From contig QPMI01000096.1 of the NCBI GenBank assembly GCA_004431415.1, positions 62,001 through 126,000 on the forward strand: a stretch of DNA of 64,000 nucleotides, in the 5' to 3' direction. The notes under the pieces were generated by a model. It worked only from the letters and a program-made list of their open reading frames with translations. It was not told where the DNA came from and did no database searches. This document shows positions 54,887-64,000 of this stretch, piece by piece. Position 1 is the first letter of the stretch. Each line of letters starts with the position of its first letter. The stretch is from Cyanophora paradoxa (taxonomy: Eukaryota > Glaucocystophyceae > Cyanophorales > Cyanophoraceae). Made by a program: the position numbers and the translations under genes.

Positions 54887-55908
54887 TCGCGCCAGGCGGC
54901 CGGCCCCCCGCCCGCCGGCCGCTTGTATCCTTGGACTACTTATTCTACCAAATCGCAGTTCTTTCTAGTGTCTAGGTCGCAGCAACTCTTTTTAATTTTC
55001 ATGTTTTCGCTATGAGTGTAAGGTGGCCCAGCGCATGCGGCCGTTTCTATTGCCAAGCTGGCGTATTTCGTGCGCAAACGTGCCTGCATCAGTGTAGCAC
55101 CGTAGTACCCATTACGCATTACGAAGTTAGTCAATCATATTGGATGGGCCAGCCCGGTCCAGAGGACGTTATCCTTTGGAAGCAGGATATAGTGAGGTCC
55201 CGGTGTATTAAATGATTTTTATACAATATCAACTACGCATGCAAAGTACTGGCAAAACCTTCATGATCACTGCACGTGGCATCTCAGGGTTGTGCGTGAA
55301 GTTGCACTTGCGAGCAAATGAAATCTCTGAACGAAGGGGGGGGGAAAGGCTGTAATACAGATCCAGGAATTCGAAGAAGAATGAAGGATCCGGAAGGCCT
55401 AGATCCGGGGGAATCCAGATCCAGATCCAGAATTCGATTCATTTGAATCCAGGATTTTGGATTCGGATTGAAATGATTCCGGGCTCAGGAATGCATATTC
55501 ATTCGAAACTGCACATGTACATGAAAGTTCAAAGGCTCTAGATGAGAATCCAGCCCGGCAGCCTTCCGATCGAGGGGAAGATCGAGGCCCTGAGGGGGAT
55601 TAATTATAGAAAGGGAAATCAAAGGGGAAATTTTGAATTTCGAAGGCCTCGAATTCATGCACGTGCACTGATCATGAGTGAACTTCGAATCGAATTGCAA
55701 GCAGTTTCAGATCTAGACAAGATACATTAATATTCTTCAGATCTACAGATCATGATCAACGTACAGGTTATATCGATCAACTCATGATCAGGAGTACTAG
55801 TGCCTCGAGAGGGCTTTTAAAGCTTGAGCTAGGGGACGTCGACTCTCTCTGGAAATTTGGACGAGAGGAGGGATCTCCACACGTGCGCACGTGCGCAAGG
55901 GCCGGCAT
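54887..55908. other. Intergenic, AT-rich, contains the start of a tandem duplication
   Basis: This is the 3' flank of the cyclase gene and the upstream region of the first CHRD gene. From about 55400 the sequence resembles that around 57700 (GATCGAGGGGAAGATCGAGG occurs in both), marking the left part of a 2.1-kb tandem duplication. GATCCAGATCCAGATCCAG near 55415-55433 is a short repeat. No gene is recognised. Confidence 0.45.
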
Positions 55909-55915
55909 TATAAAA
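55909..55915 (+). promoter_or_regulatory. TATA box of first CHRD gene
   Basis: TATAAAA, 46 bp before the start codon and conserved at the same relative place in the second copy. CACACGTGCGCACGTGCGC just upstream (55879-55897) contains repeated ACGTGCGC motifs, also partly conserved. Confidence 0.65.
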
Positions 55916-55954
55916 TCAATTATTCTCCGGTCGGCCGCCAGTTCATCGATCGAT

Positions 55955-57096
55955 ATGGCGCGCGGCTCGAGCTCTCTCGCCCTCCTGGCCCTCGTGCTCT
56001 GCGCTGCCGTCGCGGCCGTTCGGGCCGGCGCGTTCGCGCCGCCGGAAGGCGCCCCGGCCGGCCAGGCTACGTACCAAGGTTACGCGATCGGAGTGGCGGA
56101 CGGATTTCAGGAAGTGCCGTTGAGTAGCGCGCGCGCGCGCGCCGCGCCGGCGCCAGGCCCGCGGGCTCTAGATCTAGATTAACTGTACATGTCCTGGCGC
56201 TCACGTTGCGCGCGTCGAACCGCGGCCGATCGCGATCGAATTTAATTTGATGCGCGCAGATCCGTCACTACGCCAGCCTGGGGGCGCGCGCTAATCGCTG
56301 TGTACAGTACCGGGGACGCATACTTCGGTCTCGTTTGGGCGCGCCTGGCGAAGAAGTGAGCTGAATTCGAATTCGCAGCGCGCGAATGATTAAATTCGTT
56401 TCCGGTCCGCTGATTCGGTTTCGCAGGCCGGCGACCGCCGTCGTCGCTTCGCATCTCCACGGCCCGCACGCAGTCCTGAACGTGCGCAGTCCGAAATTAA
56501 ATTAGATCAAATTCGAATTTTCCGGCCGCCGACTGCAGCGTCGAGTCAGCCTGACCCCGAATTGCAATCAGAGCGCCGGGATTCGGATCCCGCTGCCGGC
56601 GCAGACCGAGCTGACGGAGGTGCGCCCGGCCTCCTGTTTGCAATGTGATCATGAGCTTAGGTCCAATATATATATATATTTTTTAATATCGATATCCGCC
56701 GACGGCGCTTTAGATTTTAGATTCCGGCATTATTCACCAATACCGATGTATCCATATCGCTTTGATCTCGAATCTCGAACCGCGCAGTATCGCGTGGACA
56801 TCAACGCCGACCAGTACGCGGCAATCACGAAGAACTCTTTCTACTACAACCTCCACACGTCCGCCTACCCCAACGGCGAGATCCGCGCGAACCTCATCTG
56901 GTACAGTGCGCCAAATTTTGCAATCGAACAATTGCAAGAATTTGACTTCTTTTCGGCCTGGCCGTGGGCCGCGCGATAAATTGGATATTATTCGAAATTC
57001 GGCTCACGCACGCGCTCGCACGTGTACGTCTCGCGTGCAGCGGGGCCGCCGCCATCTGAGGACGCCTTCGGTGCCTTCGGCACGATCGCAAACTAG
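55955..57096 (+). CDS. Secreted CHRD-domain protein, copy 1
   Basis: Start at ATG 55955 with a clear signal peptide (SSLALLALVLCAAVAAVRAG). One CHRD domain is split over several exons: GYAIGVADGFQEVPL, then SVTTPAWGRALIAVYSTGDA (exon 56260-56355), PATAVVASHLHGPHAVLN (from 56427), SAGIRIPLPAQTELTE, and YRVDINADQYAAITKNSFYY with NLHTSAYPNGEIRANLIWY. The HLHGPH and HTSAYPNGEIR motifs are the family hallmarks. A last exon reads GPPPSEDAFGAFGTIAN and stops at 57094-57096. The donor of intron 1 is unclear; a GC donor after SS best keeps the frame. CHRD domains occur in secreted and surface proteins; the precise role is unknown. It is a paralogue of the gene at 58033, with a shorter C-terminal tail. 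Confidence 0.8.
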
Positions 57097-57981
57097 CTTG
57101 GTGGCGTGTCGCAGCGCGCACGGCCGCGGTGCTTGTATTATGCCTCGGCATATCGAGATATATCGTATAAGTAGATATCGATCTAGATTTCTCCTCTCTG
57201 GTCCTGGATCCGTTGTCAATTGCAAAGTCTTGAATAAACAAATGCACTTGCAATGAAATTGATAATGAGGACCAAGCTTATAATTATAATTAATCGCTTA
57301 AGCAATTAATTGCAAGTTGTAAGCTATGCGTTCAACAGTTCGGGACACGCGCCTGGCCCAGTGTCCATGGGCCTGGTTGCGGGCGCGCGTGTGCCACGCG
57401 CCATGCCGCATATTTAATGCAGCAGTGCATGCCTGCTGCATGCGCAGCTGTACGTACGTATACACGCGTGCCCGACGCGGACGCCCTGGCGAGCGCGGGC
57501 CCTGTCGAATTCGAGGCCCTGGCCGTCCCGCGCCGAGCTCAACCCGCGATCGCGAGCGCGCTATATAGCTAGCGCTAGCGCTAGTACTGCAGCTGCCAGC
57601 TGCAGGCTGGGCTGGGCCTGGGCAGGCCGGCGCCGGACCCTCAAGCCCCGCGGCGCGCGAGAGCGAGCTCGCGATCGGACCCAGCGAGATCCAGAACAGA
57701 ACAGATCCAGAACATTCGAATCCAAATCCATGAATTCGAATTCAGTCGAAACTGTACATTAACTTCACAAAGATGAAAATGCAGCCTTGCAGCCTGCCGA
57801 TCGAGGGGAAGATCGAGGCCCCGAGGGGGAATTATATTAGAAGGGGATCCGGAAAATGTGGAAAGGGACTCTTAAGACTCTGAGCTCAAGATCTCTCGAG
57901 CGCTAGCTCTCCGGAAATTTAACAGAGAGGAGGGATCTCCGCACGCTCGCATGCGCACGTGCGCGGGTCCGGCGCCGGCAC
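57097..57981. other. Spacer between the CHRD paralogues
   Basis: 3' flank of copy 1 and 5' flank of copy 2. It contains repeats around TATAATTATAATTAATCG near 57280, a GCTAGCGCTAGCGCTAG block near 57568, and the duplicated upstream element. No gene is recognised. Confidence 0.5.
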
Positions 57982-57988
57982 TATAAAA
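57982..57988 (+). promoter_or_regulatory. TATA box of second CHRD gene
   Basis: TATAAAA, 51 bp before the start codon at 58033, in the same sequence context as in copy 1 (followed by TCTCCGGTCGGCCGCCAG in both). Confidence 0.65.
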
Positions 57989-58032
57989 TAAGTATTCGAA
58001 TTCTCCGGTCGGCCGCCAGTTCATCGATCGAT

Positions 58033-59107
58033 ATGGCGCGCGGCTCGAGCTCTCTCGCCCTCCTGGCGCTCGTCCTCTGCACAGCCGTCGCCGCCGTTCG
58101 GGCTGGCGCCGCCGAGGGCCAGTACCAAGGTTACGCAATCGGAGTGGCGGACGGGTTTCAGGAAGTGCCGTTGAGTTCGCGCGCTCGCGGCGCGCCAGGC
58201 CCGCGGGCCTTTAAAATTTGCCTCGAAATTAAACTGTCCTGGCGCCGCGCGCGCGCGTCGACCGCTGCCGATCGAATTCGATGCGCGCAGATCCGTCCGT
58301 ACGCCAGCCTGGGGGCGCGCGCTCATCGCTCTGTACAGCACCGGGAACGCATACTACGGTCTCGTTTGGACGCGCCTGGCGAAGGAGTGAGCTGAATTCG
58401 ATGCTTATCGAAATTAAATTTCCGGTCTGTTGATTCGGCTTCGCAGGCCGGCGACCGCCATCGTCGCGTCCCACTTCCACGGCCCCCACGAAGTCCTGAA
58501 CGTGCGCAGTCCGAAATCAGCTCGAATTCGAATTTTCCGGCCGCCGGCGCCGCCTGCAGCGTCGACGTCAAGCCAGACTGACCCCCAATCAGAGCGCCGG
58601 AATCCGGATCACGCTGCCGGCGGAGAAGGAGCTCACTGCGGTGCGCCCGGCCTCCTTTTGCAATCTATATAGCTGATCATGAGCTTATAGAAATTACGTT
58701 CACCAATACCGATCTGTATCCATATCGCTTTGATCTCGAATCTCGAACCGCGCAGTATCGCGTCGCCATCACAGCGGACCAGTACGCGGCCTTCACGAGG
58801 AACTCGTACTACTACAACCTCCACACGTCCGCCTACCCCGACGGCGAGATCCGCGCGAACCTCATCTGGTACAGTGCGCCAAATTTTGACTGCGGATATA
58901 TATATCGATCGGATTAAGAGCAAGAATTTGATTTCTCCTTTGCCTGATCATGAGCTGCGCGCAAAAACTGTTCGGCTCACGCACGTACGTATACGCCTCG
59001 CAGCGGGGACGCCGCCGTCCGAGGATGCCCTGGGGGCCTTCGGCAGTACCCCTCCGGCCGCAGCCGGCGGCGGCCCCATGCATATGGATCCGGACGGCAC
59101 GTACTAG
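58033..59107 (+). CDS. Secreted CHRD-domain protein, copy 2
   Basis: Start at ATG 58033, with a signal peptide almost identical to copy 1 (SSLALLALVLCTAVAAVRAG). Exons follow the same plan: GYAIGVADGFQEVPLSS, SVRTPAWGRALIALYSTGNA, PATAIVASHFHGPHEVLN, SAGIRITLPAEKELTA, and YRVAITADQYAAFTRNSYYY with NLHTSAYPDGEIRANLIWY. The last exon reads GTPPSEDALGAFGSTPPAA and continues with a glycine/methionine-rich tail (GGGPMHMDPDGTY), longer than in copy 1; the stop is at 59105-59107. All visible CHRD hallmark residues are kept, so both copies look functional. The local tandem arrangement implies a recent duplication with early divergence of the tail. Confidence 0.8.
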
Positions 59108-60433
59108 CTTAGCGGCGTACGCTTGCAATTGTCGCAGCGCCGCGACGCGCACGGCCGCGGTGCTCCTATTATGCCGGCGCCTGGGCATATCGATCTAGAT
59201 CTAGATCTAGACTCCGATCCTCCTCTGGCCATATGCATGCATATGGATCCAAGGCCGGGCGCCATGGCCAGCTCCTAGGCCTGCAGCTCATGATATCCGA
59301 TCATGATATCGATCAGTGGTCAAATTTCTGAGTAAAATTAAAACAATTGCACTAGTACTTGCAACGGAATTCAAAGTGAGGACTGAGCGCTTATAATTAA
59401 GCATGCGCAAGTAAGCTTTAGCTGTGCGTTCGGGATACGCGCCTGGTCCAGTGTCCATGGGCCCGCGGCCGGGCCGGGAGACCCGGAGTCCGGAGGCTGG
59501 GTCGGGCGTCCCGGAGTCCGGTTGCATGCATATGTGCCCGCGGCCCTGGCAAGCGCGAGCGCTAGCCCTTCGCGGTCCTGGCCATGGCCGTCCCGCGCCA
59601 AGCTCGAGCGCGCTGGCAGTACTAGTGGGCCGGGCGGGCTGAACCCCTCGCGAGGCGCGCGCGCGCCGCGGCGCCGGCGCCGGACTCGGCGGAACAGAAC
59701 TTGGCCATAGAAGCTCGAATTCGAAGGTCATCGGCGCCGGTGGCGATGTGCAGCGCCGACGCGACTGTGTTGGCCGAGCACAGAGGCTCGACCTATACGA
59801 TTCCAAAGCAAAAGCTTGTCGTTGCTGATCATGAGCTGGTGCCGCGGATGCGGCGAGCACGAGACATTTGATCCGATATGGGGGGGTACAGTACACAGCA
59901 ACTTCGAGCTTGCGCCCGTCAGCCGGATTGCGATCCTGTCAAGAAAGAGCCTGTAACAGGTGCGAGAAGCTCATCGGGACCCACGTCCGCCCGGACGCTC
60001 CGCCCCTGGCCGCACCACCCGCCGAAACCCAGCGGCTCCTATCCCGGCCTTCCCCCAGCCTCAGAGTGAATCCCAGAAGCTTTGTCACACAGATCACGAG
60101 CTCCACTTGTGGCAGCTGCAGCTTCGTGACTCGGCGCCAGCTTTTCGGAGCAGAACCGCGGGAGCCAGCCACCGCGGCCGGCGGATGCCGGCGGCGTGGA
60201 CAAGACATTTCCGGGTTCCTATCAGCCGTCAAAGCCGTCAAAGCCGTCTCAGCCGGCCAGATCCGCCTCCCATTGTTGGGGCCAAGCTTGCGAAGCCGCT
60301 GCTCTCAGCCCCCAGCTTCGCCGCGGCCGCTCGCGTTCCTCCAGCTTCCCGCTTTAAGCTCCCGGCATAGATTTCGTGCCCCGCCCAGTGTCCCATCTGC
60401 GTCCCGTGCGATGACGCGCACACGTACGCAGCG
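59108..60433. other. Intergenic region, no convincing gene
   Basis: The first part (to about 59720) is the end of the tandem duplication. From 59720 to 60433 several overlapping open frames exist on the + strand, but none has protein-like composition or splice support. Part of it is probably the promoter and leader of the gene at 60434. Confidence 0.4.
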
Positions 60434-61600
60434 ATGGCAACGAAGGCAGAGCACCCGCACCACGACTTCCACCCGCACCCGCGCGAAGACTTCACCGATG
60501 AGGACGCCCCGCAGCACCACCTCGTGCGCCCGGCCCCGCCCGCCAGGCCGGGTCCCGCGCTTGATCGGTCCCGCGGCCGCCGCCGAACCGTCCGCCGCTT
60601 CACGTGATAATTCTGGCGGTCTGGGCCGTCTTATGAGAATCTAGAGGGGAGCCCAAGCCTTTCCCAAGCCTTAGTTCTCCCCGGAACCTCGAATTCATCC
60701 TGTCCGCCTGCCCCGCCTTGCGATTCCGACCGCCGGCCCGCCCCAGCCAGCGCCGCGCTGCCCTCGAAGTGATCGGCCTGACATTCTGCGCAGACTTTCC
60801 ACCCCGGCGAAAAGGTTATGTTCCGCGCCCCGGGTGGCGGCCAGGCGAGTCGACGCGCCCCCTCCTGCTCTTACTGCGAACCCCTTCTCCCCCCCCCCCC
60901 CGAGCCGGGCCTGAAGCGCACGTGTACCCCCGCAGATGCTGGCGGGAAAGATCCTGAGAGTGGCCCACCACTGCGTGCACACCTCCAAGGACGCCCATTC
61001 CCCCAGGGGGCACGACCGGGTACGCTGTTTCCTCTTCCCCGCCCGGAAGCATCGGTACCCCGCTCCCTCGTGATTTCCCGTACCCCCCAGGTCTGCCTGG
61101 ACGAGCACGAGGACGACGGCACGGCGGGGATACCGTACTACATAGTCTTCAGCGAGGCGCTGGGCAAGAGCGCCGGTGCGGCCCGCCGGGATCCGGATCC
61201 GCCTTCCCTTCAATCAAGGCTTCCCCGAGCTGAGGGGGCTTCTGGGGGCGCCAGGCTTCTACGCGCACGAGCTGAAGTCCGTGACGCCGGCGGCGCTGGA
61301 GGCGGTGGGCCTGAACCCCGCCCTCGCCGCCGACTCCTTCTCGGCCCCGCACACGCACGCCCCCGCGCCGGCCGAGAACGCCGGACCCGCGCACGCCCCG
61401 GCCCCCGACGCGAAGGACGGCGCCGGGAACCGCAAGGTTTGCACTACCCTCCCTCCCCCCTTTCCCCCCCCCCCCTCCTGATCTGAGCGAATCTGATCCG
61501 AGCCGGCCCCCGGCAGGGCTCGGTGACCTCGACCTCCTTCAAGGCCGCCGCCCACGGCAGCGTCGCCATCCAGCGCAAGAACAGCATGAACAAGAAGTGA
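60434..61600 (+). CDS. Small unrecognised protein, possibly with a Tudor-like barrel
   Basis: Six exons that join in frame. Start at ATG 60434 (MATKAEHPHHDFHPHPRED), ending at CTC 60523 before a GTGCGCC donor. Exon 60794-60844 reads TFHPGEKVMFRAPGGGQ and is followed by a GC-AG intron (GCGAGT). Exon 60936-61019 reads MLAGKILRVAHHCVHTSKD. Exon 61091-61175 reads VCLDEHEDDGTAGIPYYIV with FSEALGKSAG. Then GFYAHELKSVTPAALEAVG with a His/Ala/Pro-rich part, and a last exon ending AIQRKNSMNKK with a stop at 61598-61600. The pattern of a basic strand, PGEKVMF, GKILRV, an acidic loop and PYYIVF is reminiscent of small barrel folds such as Tudor-like domains, but I do not recognise a family. Predicted soluble, about 170 residues. 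Confidence 0.65.
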
Positions 61601-62061
61601 GCCGGAACCGGAGGCTGGACGCGAGCGGAGGCGAAGGCATATACGGTTTCAGGCTTGGCCTGCGGCATGTGTATATACGTACGTACTGCTGTAGCCTGTA
61701 GCCTAGTAGCCGTCTTCCACAGGGTAGGGGAGGGGGGGGGGGGGGGGGGGGGGGGCTCGTTTCGGGGGCTTAAATGCTCGGGCTGAAAAATCATAATTAG
61801 CGAATAGGCCTATAGCTAGTTGTCACAGTGTCACAGTGTTGCCGCAGTGCGAGTGCGTGCATGCATGATTTGTAACGTATATATAGTGTCGACATCGACT
61901 GTACGTACTGTATACATACATATATATGCATGTACACAATCGCAAGTCATGATACCGCGCAACGCGTACGTTTAACTGCTCTAAATCTAGCTGGCTTAAG
62001 CCTATAGCTAGTCATGTATTCGAATATATCTTACTAAGTTAACGTTATTTAACCCTATAGG
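61601..62061. other. Intergenic with poly-G run, left flank of the LINE
   Basis: 3' flank of the small gene. It contains a run of about 24 G at 61732-61755 and AT-rich palindromic sequence (ATATATATGCATGTA near 61920). No gene is visible. Confidence 0.5.
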
Positions 62062-64000
62062 CCTCTTTTTGGTCTCATAACCCTAGTGGTCAGGCCACTC
62101 AGGGGGTTGCCGCTCTCTTTCCTGGTGATTCCCCTTTTCAAATTCGGTTGTTGACTCCAGCTGATAGTCCTCGACTTCAACTTTTCTTGTTCGAGACCAA
62201 ATTTGGTCCCATTTATTTTTGCAATGTATATGCTCCTACAGATGATTCTGAGCGTCGCGGTTTCTATGAAACTCTTCTTTATACTCTCGAGTCCGTGGTT
62301 CCTTTCGACAGCCGCCTCATCTTAGGAGGAGATTTTAATTTCCACGAGCTCCCCTCTGATGCTCCCGGCCCTAGTCGTGGAACCCCTCCCCCGACGCCTT
62401 TGAGTTGATCCGAGCTCGTTATGGCCTTTTCGATGCCGGGCCTCACACTAGAGCGTGCTTTAAAACCTGGAGCCGGCCGCGGCCGGCGGGCGGGACGATT
62501 GAGTCCCGGCTCGATTATTTTTTCCTCTCGTCCTCCCTCCGCGATTGGGCCGTCTCGCTTCGGCCGTGGACGGCTTACTCTGCAGTTGGCGAGCCACGCA
62601 ATTCTGATCATATAGGCATCTATCTCACACTTAAAGCCCCCGGAATCTCTCGCCGTGGCCCCGGTCGCTGGCGCATGAACTGGGCGGCGTATGGGACATG
62701 CCCGGAATATTCTGGTTTCATTTCTACTATAATTCGTGACTGGCGCGCCGCGTGGCCATTAGTTACAGATCGCGTCCGTCGGTGGGACGCCCTCAAATCC
62801 GAGCTCCAGCGTCGTGTTCGGGCCTGGGAGCTTGATGAGAAGCGCAGGCGGAAGGACGCTTACATCTCCGCTGTTCGAGCTCTCGAGGCTCTCATCCGTC
62901 GCCACGCCGCTGGCTCTATTGATGATGTCGCTTTCCGTACACTGCGCACTTCTATGATGCGCAGCTTGAATTCGCTTGTGTCTGACTATGCCAGACAGCA
63001 TTCACGCAAAGAAATTCGTTTCGCCGCAACTCAAGATGGACGGTCTAGTAAAGCTTTTTTTGAGCATTATTTACCGGATTCTCATGCTCAGTTCCCGGAG
63101 GGGCTTCGGGCCCTCGACACCGAAGGCCCAGAGGCCGCGTCGGACGACCCCCGCACTTTGCTCGAGCTTTCTTCCGCCTATTACGCTCAACTATATGACG
63201 GCGCTGCAGCTCAGGCCGCGGTTGATCGGTCGCTAGCTGAGCGGTCTGGCGTTGCCTCTCTCTATTCCCCTCACCGCCTGCTCCCTACTGAGTCTGCTGA
63301 TCTTGACTCTGACTTATCGTCTGGAGAACTATTTCGTGCTTTTAAGGAGATGTCTGGCGGAGCCAAGTCTCCTGGCATCGATGGTCTCCCTGCTGAATTC
63401 TACGTTCACTTTTTTGATGAGATTGGCCCCGATTTCTGTGCTTACATCGCTGCTATGTATGAGTCTGGGCAGCCGTCCGAGTCTTTGCGGCACGTCCTCA
63501 TTACTCCTATTACTAAACCGGCAACGGACCCTACTTTGATTGCAAATCGCCGCCCAATTTCTCTCTCTAATGTCGAAGAGCGTGCAGTCGAGCGCGCCCT
63601 CTCCAACCGCTTAACGCCACTCATGTCTGGTCTTGTATCCCGCTTTCAGTCTGGCTTTATTCATCGTCGGTCCGCAGTGCACCAGGTTATGCTTGTTTAT
63701 CTTCTCATGCATTACGAGGGCGGTAATCCTGCACTTGAACAGCTGTGCTTCGGATTTCTTGATTTTTCAAAAGCCTATGACCGCGTTAACTGGAGCTTCC
63801 TTTTCTGGTCGCTCGAACAGTTCGGTTTCGGGTCCCAATTTATCAAGTGGGTCCGCCTGCTCTACTCTGATCTGCAGGGTTCTGTTCACATTAACGGCTG
63901 GACCTCCGCCCCTTTCCCCATTCGATGCGGTGTACGTCAGGGTGGCCCCCTTTCGCCCTATCTATATAATTTGTGCACACACCTTTTAGCCCTTTTGATT
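62062..64000 (+). mobile_element. Non-LTR retrotransposon (LINE) with APE endonuclease and reverse transcriptase, cut by window end
   Basis: A coherent LINE reading opens at about 62062, apparently inside the endonuclease, so the copy is 5'-truncated or its first part is lost. The following sequence is clearly less GC-rich than the host genes and has no introns. The right end lies beyond 64000, so the 3' end and any target duplication cannot be seen. Confidence 0.85.
62062..64000 (+). pseudogene. LINE ORF: APE endonuclease plus reverse transcriptase, frameshifted, partial
   Basis: The endonuclease part reads FWSHNPSGQATQGVAALF, FCNVYAPTDDSERRGFYETL and LILGGDFNFHELPSD, matching APE endonuclease blocks. 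A C-run near 62385-62396 puts the frame off by one before AFELIRARYGLFDAG and SRLDYFFLSSSLRDW with SDHIGIYL, so this copy has a frameshift. From there one frame is open to the window end. Reverse transcriptase motifs: SPGIDGLPAEFYVHFF, LITPITKPATDP with NRRPISLSNVEERAVERAL, SGFIHRRSAVHQV, motif A LDFSKAYDRVNW and VRQGGPLSPYLYN. The YxDD motif would lie beyond 64000. The element mobilises by target-primed reverse transcription in its family; this copy is probably inactive. Confidence 0.85.

Larger units (their letters stand above)
55400..59720 (+). repeat. Tandem duplication of about 2.1 kb carrying two CHRD genes
   Basis: The two start codons are 2,078 bp apart. Upstream flanks (GATCGAGGGGAAGATCGAGG, TATAAAAT, TCGGCCGCCAGTTCATCGAT), exons, intron positions and 3' flanks (ACACGCGCCTGG/ATACGCGCCTGG, CAGTGTCCATGGGC) match between units. 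Substitutions and indels are scattered, more in introns than in exons. The outer boundaries are approximate. Confidence 0.8.

Noticed and set aside
59868-60644. 258-residue open frame on the plus strand
   Set aside because: Its composition is not protein-like and its end overlaps the better supported gene starting at 60434 in another frame.
1-64000. CRISPR arrays, bacterial operons, ribosome-binding sites or rho-independent terminators
   Set aside because: The window is intron-rich eukaryotic DNA; no regular repeat-spacer array or bacterial gene layout is present.

Overview
This window looks like nuclear DNA from a GC-rich, intron-dense, single-celled eukaryote, most likely a flagellated alga or a related protist. 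The genes are split into many short exons by short introns, and there are no bacterial-style operons. Conserved protein blocks can be followed across the splice sites. Gene content (soluble adenylyl cyclase, a DUF4062-NACHT-WD40 protein, an HPR/RAP organelle-RNA protein, a LamG-Kelch-REJ-like surface protein, an Atg22-like transporter, an APE-type LINE) fits a protist, but the sequence alone does not fix the lineage. Introns commonly start GTACCCC, GTGCGCC, GTCCGC or GCGCGCC and end CGCAG, which is unlike the usual GTRAGT.

Layout: 49-7516 (+) is the 3' part of a LamG-Kelch-REJ-like multi-pass surface protein. 7517-8364 is intergenic and carries partial copies of the last exon of the next gene. 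8365-13612 (-) is an HPR-repeat protein with a C-terminal RAP domain. It shares a 250-bp divergent intergenic region with 13863-15678 (+), a poly-Q and proline-rich disordered protein. That runs directly into 15675-27380 (+), a very large DUF4062-NACHT-WD40 protein. 29065-32227 (+) is an unrecognised polytopic membrane protein, and 33344-36374 (+) is an Atg22-like major facilitator.

A complete 6.1-kb DNA transposon occupies 37396-43502, with 145-bp terminal inverted repeats, a 5-bp target duplication, an integrase-type (DDE) transposase with a C-terminal cysteine-rich motif, and a second ORF of unknown function. It lies 220 bp upstream of 43722-54886 (+), a soluble adenylyl cyclase of the ADCY10 type (two cyclase domains, P-loop ATPase, helical repeats). 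A tandem duplication at about 55.4-59.7 kb holds two secreted CHRD-domain paralogues, each with its own TATA box. A small unrecognised gene follows at 60434-61600, and the window ends inside a less GC-rich LINE (62062 onward) encoding an APE endonuclease and a reverse transcriptase.

The host genes do not form one pathway. The cyclase and the NACHT-WD40 protein suggest signalling in a flagellated cell, the RAP protein suggests organelle RNA metabolism, and the LamG-Kelch and CHRD proteins suggest surface or secreted functions. The most unusual material is the transposon, whose introns carry the same CGTGCCCAAA motif as its terminal repeats, and a set of introns that contain what look like 3' ends of tRNA genes.
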